Shown here: in pieces, positions 17,518-24,894 of the stretch | How the letters are laid out: every line of letters starts with the position of its first letter | Position numbering within the stretch: position 1 is the stretch's first letter | Assembly (NCBI GenBank): GCA_034933285.1 | Contig: JAYFNT010000008.1 | Location: forward strand, 186,001-250,000 | From: RPRC01 sp034933285 | Lineage (GTDB): Bacteria; Desulfobacterota; Desulfuromonadia; Geobacterales; Geobacteraceae | Length of the DNA: 64,000 nt | Direction: 5' to 3' | The notes under the pieces: model-generated | The model's database searches: none | What the model saw: only the letters and a program-made list of their open reading frames with translations | What the model was told of the DNA's origin: nothing | Translations under genes and position numbers: made by a program

Positions 17518-19749
17518 GTGTGGAACGCAGACAGGCTCGGAAAATTTATCATAACAGCCCTGCCAGCCATGGTTTTACTGGCAACCCTGTCCGCCGTTTC
17601 CTTCGCCACTGAACTTGATGGGATCCGCCAGGCCATAAAGATCAATCACGCCCGCTGGACCGCCGGGGAAAATTCCATGACAAAGCTGCCGCCGGCAGCG
17701 AGAAGGAAACGTCTCGGAAATCTTTCTTCTTCGGGGGCTTTCACCGCCGGAACCGCGCCTTACCAGACATCCGCCACCCAGGAGACCTCGGTCGAAACCG
17801 CTCCCGCGACACTGGACTGGCGAGCGCACAACGGAAATTTCGTGACCCCCGTTCGTGACCAGGGGCAGTGCGGCAGCTGCTGGGCCTTCGCCGCCGCTGC
17901 CGCAATGGAATCCCGCTTCCTGATAAGCAACAGCAGACCGGGGTACGATCTCAACCTTTCGGAGCAGGTGCTGGTCTCTTGCGGGGGGGCCGGGACCTGC
18001 AATGGCGGGTACATTGATTATGCGTCAAACTATATACGTGATATGGGGCTGCCACTCGAAACATGCTATCCCTACATAACAGCCAACGGCATTTGCTCGA
18101 GCGCATGCGGCAACTGGCAGGCGATCGGATACAGGATCTCTGCCTGGCGATATATAAGCGCAACGGTCTCTGCTCTGAAGTCAGCCCTGAACACCTATGG
18201 TCCTCTCGTGACCACCTTCGATGTTTACTCGGATTTTTACGCTTACAGCAGCGGAATCTATACGCGCACCTCAACCACATATGAAGGCGGACATGCGGTT
18301 CTTCTGGTGGGATACGATGACAGCAATCAATGCTTCATTGTCAAGAACAGCTGGGGAACCGGATGGGGAGAATCCGGCTATTTCAGGATATCCTACACGG
18401 AAGTGAGCACTTTGACTAATTTCGGGCACGATACCATTGCCTACGAATCAGCCTATGCGGTGGACAGCACGCCACCTTCAGGCATGGTTAAAATCAATGA
18501 AGGGGCCTCTATAAGCAGCTCAAACGCGGTCTCACTTCAACTTTCAGCCTCTGATGCAAACGGTTTGTCACAGATGTGCGTCAGCAACACTTCAAGTTGC
18601 TCCTCCTGGGAAGGTTATGCCACCAGCAAAGCCTGGTCGCTCCCGATCGGGGACGGTGAAAAAACCGTGTATGCCTGGTTCAGGGACACCGCCGGCAACA
18701 GCTCCGCAACCGCCTGCTCCGACACGATCATCCTGGACGCCTCACCTCCGGCACTCAACATTTCAACGCTTTCAAACGGCCTGACCACTTCTGCGCAGGT
18801 TCTGAACGTGGCTGGAACCGTGACCGATCTTACCGGGGTGCAGTATTTAAAAGTGAACGGAACGCCAATTTCATCTGCTGCAGCTGACGGCGCGTTCAGC
18901 CATCCGTTGTTATTGTCGCTCGGAAGCAACAGCCTGAGCATATCGGCAGGTGATCAGGCAGGGAACACAATATCCGACAGCAGGTCCATCACCCTCGACC
19001 CGGATATTCCCTCCCTTTCCATAATCTCACCGTCGGATCTCAGCCGGACCGGCGCTTCTTTCTGCTCGTTAAGCGGAGCTACCGAAGAAAACGCGACCGT
19101 CGAGTTTTCCGTCAACAGCGGAAGTCCCGAAGCTGCTGCCCTAACAGGCAACAACTTCTCAGCCACAGCAAACCTGAATACCGGTTTCAACACACTTATC
19201 GTCACGTCCACCAGCCTCGGAGGGAAAAAGAACTCCATCAAGCGCACAGTTTACCGAGACTACCTGAAACCGGATCTGGCAGTGTCGGAACCGGGCCAGG
19301 ACATCAAAACTTGCGGTGCCGTTATAACGATCCGGGGCGCCTCTTCATTTTCCTCGCCCGTCAGCGTCACAATAGAGGCGGGTGGACAAACCTACACCCC
19401 TGTGCTTGCGGACGGGCATTTCGAGCAGGTGGTCCCCCTTCCCGATACAGGGACATACACCATCATCACAAAAGCCTCAGATGACTCAGGGAACGAATCG
19501 GTCGTGCGGCGAAATGTCATACGTGTCGTTCCCCCTGACGGTGACATGAACGGTGATGGGAAAGTCAACGTGTCGGATGTGATCATCGCATTGCAGGCAG
19601 CCATCGGCAACGTGGCGACAACCGGCACGCTTCTTTCCCACGGAGATGTCGCCCCGCTGATAAACGGTGTCCCCAGCCCGGACCTGAAGATAACAACCGC
19701 TGACGCCGTGGTGCTGCTGCAGAGAGCTGTTGGACTGGTAAGCTGGTAG
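17518..19749 (+). CDS. Secreted papain-family (C1A) cysteine protease with Ig-like repeats and dockerin-like C-terminus
   Basis: About 743 residues. I place the start at the GTG at 17518 (GGGAG seven bases upstream), giving a signal peptide ending near SFA-TEL; a TTG at 17488 is the longer alternative. A short propeptide-like region is followed by the C1A catalytic domain: Q-CGSCWAF with Cys121, His about 258 in GGHAVLLVGYD and Asn about 277 in KNSWGTGWGESGYF, so the triad is complete. Residues about 320-670 are Ser/Thr-rich beta repeats (ending in NTISDSRSITLD or similar) of the bacterial Ig-like type. Residues about 674-743 are a dockerin-like pair (DMNGDGKVNVSDVIIALQ and DLKITTADAVVLLQRAVG). 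The gene is monocistronic behind a strong terminator, and no cohesin is nearby. Confidence 0.9.
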   Translation: MWNADRLGKFIITALPAMVLLATLSAVSFATELDGIRQAIKINHARWTAGENSMTKLPPAARRKRLGNLSSSGAFTAGTAPYQTSATQETSVETAPATLDWRAHNGNFVTPVRDQGQCGSCWAFAAAAAMESRFLISNSRPGYDLNLSEQVLVSCGGAGTCNGGYIDYASNYIRDMGLPLETCYPYITANGICSSACGNWQAIGYRISAWRYISATVSALKSALNTYGPLVTTFDVYSDFYAYSSGIYTRTSTTYEGGHAVLLVGYDDSNQCFIVKNSWGTGWGESGYFRISYTEVSTLTNFGHDTIAYESAYAVDSTPPSGMVKINEGASISSSNAVSLQLSASDANGLSQMCVSNTSSCSSWEGYATSKAWSLPIGDGEKTVYAWFRDTAGNSSATACSDTIILDASPPALNISTLSNGLTTSAQVLNVAGTVTDLTGVQYLKVNGTPISSAAADGAFSHPLLLSLGSNSLSISAGDQAGNTISDSRSITLDPDIPSLSIISPSDLSRTGASFCSLSGATEENATVEFSVNSGSPEAAALTGNNFSATANLNTGFNTLIVTSTSLGGKKNSIKRTVYRDYLKPDLAVSEPGQDIKTCGAVITIRGASSFSSPVSVTIEAGGQTYTPVLADGHFEQVVPLPDTGTYTIITKASDDSGNESVVRRNVIRVVPPDGDMNGDGKVNVSDVIIALQAAIGNVATTGTLLSHGDVAPLINGVPSPDLKITTADAVVLLQRAVGLVSW

Positions 19750-19829
19750 CTTGTCTTCAGTCTTGAGGCGCGTTACAGCCATAGCCACAAATTTCAAAAG
19801 AAAGATTTCCCGGGAAAAGCCGGAGCCGC

Positions 19830-20264
19830 TCAGATCTTCAGCAGGACCATACCCGATTCGGGGTCCATCTCTCTCCTGGCGGTAACTCCGACTATTTCCT
19901 GGACAACCGCCTCCAGCACAAGAAAAGCCTCCGAAGCTTCACGAAGGCACCCGACCCTGACTGCATCCTTCTTTCCGAAGGCGCCATGGAAGTGAACCTT
20001 CGGTTGATCACCGTGGCGGAAAATCGTACCGAACCCCAGGATCTCATGGCTGTCGCCGAACTCCCGCCAGACCGGAACCGGCGGCAGCTCTTCCCGTTCC
20101 GGACCGACCACGAACCTCCCCCGCTTCATCCCGCCGACAAGGTGAAAGGCAGCCGAATCGATCCCCTCTCTGGAGGCCATTTCGACCAAACCGCCCAGAA
20201 CGTCGTCTCCATCTTCAAAACGCACTATAAAGACCCTGCCCATTTTCCCACACTGGTATTTCAT
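19830..20264 (-). CDS. PPC-domain (DUF296) protein
   Basis: 144 residues that are almost entirely one PPC/DUF296 domain, the fold found in plant AT-hook proteins and in stand-alone bacterial trimers. The signature blocks are VRFEDGDDVLGGLVEMASREGI near the N-terminus, AFHLVGGMKRGRF and PKVHFHGAFGKKD, whose histidines may bind a metal. The bacterial forms lack an AT-hook, and their role is unknown. The ATG at 20264 has GGGGTG seven bases upstream; a TTG two codons earlier is less likely. It is convergent with the papain-like gene. Confidence 0.85.
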   Translation of the reverse strand: MKYQCGKMGRVFIVRFEDGDDVLGGLVEMASREGIDSAAFHLVGGMKRGRFVVGPEREELPPVPVWREFGDSHEILGFGTIFRHGDQPKVHFHGAFGKKDAVRVGCLREASEAFLVLEAVVQEIVGVTARREMDPESGMVLLKI

Positions 20265-20363
20265 AGACAATCACCCCGTTTACAGCATAATTTACATCAC
20301 CTCAAACGCCAACGGAATTGAATGGAAAAGTCAGGTCGGCATGCGAACCAAGGCGGCCCTCGC

Positions 20364-20729
20364 TCATCCTCCAGCCCTCTTCACCCTGAAACCGCGCCTT
20401 TGCAGTTCCGCGGCCAGGAACTCGCAATGGTCTCCCTGGATCTCGATCGAGCCGTCTTTTACCGTGCCTCCGGTTCCGCAACGTCGCTTCAGTTCCCCGG
20501 CCAGCTCCCGCACACCCTGTTCGTCCAGCGGCACGCCGAGAACAACGGTTACGGTCTTGCCTCCCCGTCCCTTGGTTTCCCTGCGGACCCGCACAATTCC
20601 ATCGCCTGCAACGCCACCTGATTTCCTCCGGCAGATACAGGCGCCTGCAGGTCTCCCACAGTCCGGGCAAATACGACCCAATTCCGAAGAGTAGACGAGA
20701 ACCGTATCCTTGGAATTATCTCTCTTCAC
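20364..20729 (-). CDS. SUI1/YciH-family translation initiation factor homologue
   Basis: An eIF1-like protein of about 121 residues. A short N-terminal zinc-knuckle-like segment CPDCGRPAGACIC (two CxxC-type pairs) precedes a SUI1 fold with VRVRRETKGRGGKTVTVV, LKRRCGTGGTVKDGSIEIQGDH and a C-terminal helix. E. coli YciH influences initiation fidelity in vitro, but its role in bacteria is unsettled. The GTG at 20729 with GAGGG five bases ahead is favoured; another in-frame GTG lies at 20741. It follows the cold-shock gene on the same strand, separated from it by a terminator. Confidence 0.88.
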   Translation of the reverse strand: MKRDNSKDTVLVYSSELGRICPDCGRPAGACICRRKSGGVAGDGIVRVRRETKGRGGKTVTVVLGVPLDEQGVRELAGELKRRCGTGGTVKDGSIEIQGDHCEFLAAELQRRGFRVKRAGG

Positions 20730-20797
20730 ACCAACCCTCACAACATGCAGCGAAGCTCATCATCGAACAACAAACCGACAAACAAAATCCACTCCAT

Positions 20798-20826
20798 ACA
20801 AAAAAGCCCCGGATTTCTCCGGGGCT
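20798..20826 (-). terminator. Intrinsic terminator of the cold-shock gene
   Basis: On the minus strand AGCCCCGG-agaaat-CCGGGGCT is a perfect 8-bp stem followed by six T. It lies 29 bp after the csp stop. Confidence 0.9.
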
Positions 20827-20854
20827 CCCTTTCGAACTCTGGGGACCAATATCC

Positions 20855-21055
20855 TCAGATTCTTGTCACGTTGGCTGCCTGCAGCCCTTTGGGGCCCTTG
20901 ACTATGTCGAACGACACTCTGTCGCCCTCAGCAAGGGTCTTGAATCCTTCGCCGGTGATGGCGGAAAAATGGCAGAATACGTCCTCGCCATTTTCCTGCT
21001 CGAGAAAACCAAACCCCTTGCTGTCATTGAACCACTTTACTGTTCCTGTTACCAT
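20855..21055 (-). CDS. CspA-family cold-shock protein
   Basis: A 66-aa single cold-shock domain that binds single-stranded nucleic acid. RNP1 is KGFGFLEQ and RNP2 is DVFCHFS, after the usual TGTVKWFNDSKG start. The Cys in RNP2 and in this family position is common in delta-type proteobacteria. The gene is monocistronic, has AGGAGA upstream and ends in a strong terminator. The upstream leader of about 50 bases is AT-rich (TATATATTC). Confidence 0.96.
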   Translation of the reverse strand: MVTGTVKWFNDSKGFGFLEQENGEDVFCHFSAITGEGFKTLAEGDRVSFDIVKGPKGLQAANVTRI

Positions 21056-21223
21056 GTACTTACTTTCTCCTGATCCTTCATGTTAGTTGTGTCCAGAATA
21101 TATACCGAACGAAAACACCCTACCAGCTTTCCGGCAAAGAAGTCAATCTATTTGTAATGGCTTGTGAAAGATTTTTCAAGCAGGCAATCGTTTCACCGCC
21201 GCTATCATGCACAATGTACGTTA

Positions 21224-21367
21224 ACATGCTTTGAAAAACGTTACAAGGAAGGCCGGATGCAAGGCGCACGGAGCACAACACCCGAGACATATCAATTTGA
21301 TAGGCAAGGGTGTGAGCACCGCGCAACGCAGCAGACGTCTCTCCACGGTAGTTTTTCAACAGCATGT
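21224..21367. mobile_element. 144-bp MITE-like element with terminal inverted repeats, abutting ychF
   Basis: The left end ACATGCTTTGAAAAAC (21224-21239) and the right end GTTTTTCAACAGCATGT (21351-21367) are inverted copies differing by one indel base. Between them the sequence folds on itself: ATCAA-t-TTGAT at the centre, flanked by CACCC/GGGTG. It has no coding capacity. Its right edge coincides with the ychF stop codon, and it fills the gap to the cold-shock promoter. It resembles dispersed non-autonomous repeats I recall from Geobacter genomes, but only one copy is visible here. No clear target-site duplication is seen. Confidence 0.55.
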
Positions 21368-22404
21368 CACACGTTGAAGCGGAAATGACAGATATCCCCA
21401 TCCTCCATGATATAGTCCTTCCCCTTGAGGTGAGCCTTGCCCTGTGTCTTGGCAGCCGCTTCGCTTCCGGCCGCGACCAGGTCATCGTACTTGATGACCT
21501 CGACCCTGATGAATCCCCGTTCGATGTCGCTATGGATTTTGCCGCCGGCAGCCGGTGCCGGAGTCCCCTTGCGGATCGTCCATGCCCGGACTTCATCCTT
21601 GCCCATGGTATAGAAGGACATAAGACCGAGGGCGTCATAGGCAGCCGCATTCAGACGATCGAGGCCGGAAGAATCGAGGCCCAGGGCTTTCAGGTATTCG
21701 TCTCGTTCAGCAGGATCTTCGATCCCCATGATCTCCTTTTCGATAAGGGCGGAAATGAGAAACACGTTCTCCCCCTCCCCTGCCACGCCTGCCACCCGGT
21801 CCTCGTCCACATTGTAGATCCACAGTATCGGCATGAGAGTGACGAGATTGAGGCTGCAGATGGCGGAAAGCTCTTCCTCATTCAAGCCGATACTATTGGC
21901 GCCCTTTTCATTCTCCACTGCATCCCGGCACTTGAGAAGAACTTCTTCCTCCCTGGCCTGGGCAGAGGTTTTCCCGCCCTTTTTCTCCTTGGCCAGCCGC
22001 TCCAGGCGTTTTTCGATGAGTTCAAGATCTGCCAGCAGCAACTCGGTCTCCAGCGCTCGCCTGTCCCGAACAGCATCAACCGAGCCGCTGGGATGGTAGA
22101 CACTCTCGGAGGCGAAGTCACGTACTACCAGGCAAAGGAGGTCGCAGCGCCGAGCCGCATCAAGCCAATCCCTTTTGCCGGTGCCCTCGGACATGTCGGG
22201 GCACAGCACCACCTTGTTTTCGGCATATTTCGTCTTTTCGGGCCTTGCTATACCGGACAGCACGTCCACGCGCGGATCACGGATCGGGGCGACTCCCTCG
22301 AGCGACTCCCCTTCTTTTCCGTGCTCCGGAACCTCCCTGCCGGTGAGGAGGGAGAAAAGGGTCTTCTTGCCCGATTGGGGGAGACCGAGCAGTGCGATTT
22401 TCAT
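21367..22404 (-). CDS. YchF/Obg-family GTPase-like ATPase with TGS domain
   Basis: 345 residues. The P-loop is GLPQSGKKTLF (about 7-17), the NKxD-equivalent is NVDE as in ATP-preferring YchF proteins, and a coiled-coil arm follows (LIEKRLERLAKEKKGGKTS). The C-terminal TGS-like segment (VRAWTIRKGTPAPAAGGKIHS to the end, MEDGDICHFRFNV) is typical of the family. YchF proteins associate with ribosomes and stress responses. The sequence is more diverged than canonical E. coli ychF and the switch region differs, so this may be a lineage-specific paralogue. Its stop touches a MITE-like element. Confidence 0.88.
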   Translation of the reverse strand: MKIALLGLPQSGKKTLFSLLTGREVPEHGKEGESLEGVAPIRDPRVDVLSGIARPEKTKYAENKVVLCPDMSEGTGKRDWLDAARRCDLLCLVVRDFASESVYHPSGSVDAVRDRRALETELLLADLELIEKRLERLAKEKKGGKTSAQAREEEVLLKCRDAVENEKGANSIGLNEEELSAICSLNLVTLMPILWIYNVDEDRVAGVAGEGENVFLISALIEKEIMGIEDPAERDEYLKALGLDSSGLDRLNAAAYDALGLMSFYTMGKDEVRAWTIRKGTPAPAAGGKIHSDIERGFIRVEVIKYDDLVAAGSEAAAKTQGKAHLKGKDYIMEDGDICHFRFNV

Positions 22405-22538
22405 TGCATTCTCCAGTGAAAAGTTTTCTAGGGAAACAGGTGTACGGTAAACGGTAAGGGCAGGTTTGTCAATATCGCATGGTGCGGACCTGCATAAGCT
22501 TTCCTATCAAGAAGACAGTAAGAAAGCAGCCTTTCAGT

Positions 22539-22562
22539 AGTGTCAGGTTCCAACCGGACACT
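22539..22562. repeat. 24-bp interrupted palindrome in the ychF upstream region
   Basis: AGTGTC-a-GGTT-cc-AACC-g-GACACT is a near-perfect inverted repeat (ten of twelve arm positions pair). It lies in a 256-bp gene-free stretch that is AT-richer than its surroundings. It could be an operator or the end of a lost insertion sequence. Nothing else was recognised in this gap. Confidence 0.5.
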
Positions 22563-22660
22563 GTCCAATCGTTTTCCGGCAATTGGTTCTCATATGCCTG
22601 TTTCCATTTCGTAGACGGGTATCTTCCGTCCGGGAATACTCATCTTATCAACTTTCCGAT

Positions 22661-23395
22661 TTACTTGCTGCCGAACACCTTGCGCAAAAGTTCGGTACTA
22701 CGAGCCGCGGGATTGGTCCTGATCTTTTTTTCCTCTTCTGCGACCATCTTGAAAAGACCATCCAGGGCCTTGTTGGTTACGTAGGCGTCCAGATCCAGGG
22801 AAGGAATGCCTGCCAGGGCAGCCAACGGGGTCATATCATACTTGCCAAGCATTTCCTTGTAAGCGCGTGCAGTTCCCACCTGATCCATGCTCCTGGAAAC
22901 AGTCGGCTTGAAAGCATCATACAGCTGCGAGCGAGTCTTCTTTTCGAAGAATTCAGTTGCCGCTGCCCCCCCGCCGCGCAGTATCCCTTCGGCATCTTCA
23001 ACCGTCATCTTCCGGATGGCATCTCCGAAGAATGCAGCAGCCTTTGGCGCGGCTTTCTCTGCTGCACGGTTCATGGTCAGCACGACCCCGTCAACTTGCT
23101 GCTGGTAGCCGAGCGTCCCCAGTACATCTGCCGCCCGTTGTACTTTATTGGGAAGCAGTATCTTGATAAGCTGATTGCCAAAGTAGCCGTCAGGCCTGGC
23201 AACCTCGGCCACGGCCCTCTCGGTTCCGGTGGCCAGAGCTTCCTTGAGGCCCTTGACGACGGTACTGTTATCAAGATAACCCTGCTGCTGGGTTGGAGAA
23301 ATCACTTCACGCAAAACATCGTCAAAAATTCCCGCCTGGCAGGGAGACTGCATATATAGAAAAAAAGCTGCAGCAAGACAACATCCGCGTTTCAT
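22661..23395 (-). CDS. DUF4197-family exported protein
   Basis: 244 residues with an N-terminal signal sequence (CCLAAAFFLYMQSPCQA-GIFDD). The rest is helical and matches the DUF4197 pattern: GLKEALATGTERAVAEVARPDGYFGN, IKILLPNKV, FFGDAIRKMTVEDAEGIL, ATEFFEKKTRSQLYDAFKPTV and VTNKALDGLFKMVAEEEKKIR. Family members are periplasmic or lipid-anchored proteins of unknown role. Here the only Cys in the cleavage region is not in a lipobox. It is a single gene with an AT-rich upstream region. Confidence 0.85.
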   Translation of the reverse strand: MKRGCCLAAAFFLYMQSPCQAGIFDDVLREVISPTQQQGYLDNSTVVKGLKEALATGTERAVAEVARPDGYFGNQLIKILLPNKVQRAADVLGTLGYQQQVDGVVLTMNRAAEKAAPKAAAFFGDAIRKMTVEDAEGILRGGGAAATEFFEKKTRSQLYDAFKPTVSRSMDQVGTARAYKEMLGKYDMTPLAALAGIPSLDLDAYVTNKALDGLFKMVAEEEKKIRTNPAARSTELLRKVFGSK

Positions 23396-23570
23396 GAAAA
23401 TCCTCCTTGATGTAAGGTCGTCACTGTAAAAACTTCTTCGACTTTTTGTAAAAATGGCGAAAATTTGATTGAGTTGTCAAGAAAATTCCAAGGGGATAGC
23501 TATGAACTAACCGGGTTCACCGTTCCAATCCACTGGTTGGGAGTTGCTCTCTCATTCAGAAAATAAATCC

Positions 23571-23594
23571 GACCCCTTTTTGAGACCCCTTTTT
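23571..23594. repeat. Tandem GACCCCTTTTT direct repeat
   Basis: Two exact copies of the 11-mer GACCCCTTTTT are separated by GA, just after the GrpB-fusion gene stop (minus-strand sense). Similar T-rich GACCCC words flank short transposon relics in other genomes as I recall, but here there is no transposase. Confidence 0.4.
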
Positions 23595-23603
23595 CACCGT
23601 TTT

Positions 23604-24587
23604 TCAGAAGTGTTTCATCGCCTTTGTCACTATCTCATTTACAAAAGAAGCTTTTGCGTCGGTGTACTGCTCCCTGTTTGTTTTGTGACACACGGCTAAC
23701 TGACGCTTCAGAGCGGCGTATCGTGCCGCATCTTCCACGTTTGATCGAAGGTGGTCTCTGAAGGCAAGGCGTGCCTGCAGGTCTCTTCCATTCAGCATCA
23801 TATGGACATGATGAGTCCGCAAACCCATCAGTTTGTCTCTCCTGACGAAGGTCATATGGTTGCCATACCACCAATACTCCCAAAGTCTGTTATTGAGTAA
23901 AGGAAGAGCCCGTTGCTTCGCTTCCGCAAAAGAAGGAACTTCGATAAGTACATCAATTATCGGCTTTGCGATCATTCCCGGTATCGAGGTGCTCCCAAAA
24001 TGCTCGACCCGAAGTGCCACATCAGGTCCCAGACACTCACGGAGCCGGCCGGAAATCTCAAGAAACTGGTGCGGCCATGCAAGGTCATAGTCCACAAGGT
24101 GAACACTGTCATCACAACCGGTCTGACCTGGCGCGACATATGCGTTTGCGGTCATTGAAAATTTCCGATGGCTTGAAACGTTAGTTCCACTCCATACGGA
24201 AGGAACACGTACACTGAATTCACCGGTTATACCACGATTACAGACGGAAGGCGACTTGCTTAGCCACTGCCAGGTCACATCTTCTTTCCAAATAATGGTA
24301 TTCTTCCCGTTCGCTGATTCGAGTATCGTCAGGCTGTGGTTGTCCAGGTCCAAAGCGATCATTCCATCAGGTATATTCTCGATACTATCGACTTCAATGC
24401 CAAGAATGGTTATCGGGTCATTCTCATCAGAGAGATAATCGAATGCCAGGTACCTCGTCAGGCTGCCCGTATTTCTCACTTCCTTGGTCAATCGCATAAA
24501 AAGATTGCCATAGAAACTATAGTCGCCGGGAGGGGATGCCCCGACTTTTACTCCGCCCACCAAATGTATTCTCGCAGTATTGTCCAT
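23604..24587 (-). CDS. GyrI-like / GrpB (UPF0157) fusion protein
   Basis: 327 residues in two parts. Residues about 150-327 are a GrpB-family nucleotidyltransferase-like domain: VDYDLAWPHQF, RVEHFGSTSIPGM-AKPIIDVLIEV (GS-x(9-11)-D core) and a C-terminal helical part. Residues about 1-145 look like a GyrI/AraC-type effector-binding domain: GIEVDSIENIPDGMIALDL, TIIWKEDVTWQWL and GEFSVRVPSVW. GrpB proteins usually occur alone, or fused to CoaE or acetyltransferases. The function is unknown: nucleotide transfer to a small molecule bound by the N-domain is a guess. The gene is lower in GC than its neighbours and isolated, which is compatible with transfer. Confidence 0.78.
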   Translation of the reverse strand: MDNTARIHLVGGVKVGASPPGDYSFYGNLFMRLTKEVRNTGSLTRYLAFDYLSDENDPITILGIEVDSIENIPDGMIALDLDNHSLTILESANGKNTIIWKEDVTWQWLSKSPSVCNRGITGEFSVRVPSVWSGTNVSSHRKFSMTANAYVAPGQTGCDDSVHLVDYDLAWPHQFLEISGRLRECLGPDVALRVEHFGSTSIPGMIAKPIIDVLIEVPSFAEAKQRALPLLNNRLWEYWWYGNHMTFVRRDKLMGLRTHHVHMMLNGRDLQARLAFRDHLRSNVEDAARYAALKRQLAVCHKTNREQYTDAKASFVNEIVTKAMKHF

Positions 24588-24894
24588 ACAATTCTATTCG
24601 TCCTTCCAACGACCGGAGGCGCGCCAGCGCGTCAGCGTCTGTATGCCGCCACCTGGTTGCATGACTCTACTCAGCAAAAGACCACAGAACCGGAAATTGT
24701 CCCCTCCTTGCCCTTAAAGTTCAAGAATGTTTATCCAATACCGATAAGTTTTTCACGACAGAATATTTGAACTGATTGTCGCCGGAATGTACCCGGAGCC
24801 CTGTATTTTTATCACTGGGAGAACGCGCCATTCACCGTTTTATGGTGTTCAAATTTGATGAATAAGAAATAATGGCCGATCAAAGGAGAGCGCA
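24588..24894. other. Gene-free stretch upstream of the first Tat metallophosphoesterase
   Basis: 307 bases with low GC in its right half. It contains a GGCGCGCC-type GC-rich clump near 24617-24630, and otherwise no recognisable RNA, repeat or ORF. It must hold the promoters of the divergent flanking genes. Confidence 0.5.
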
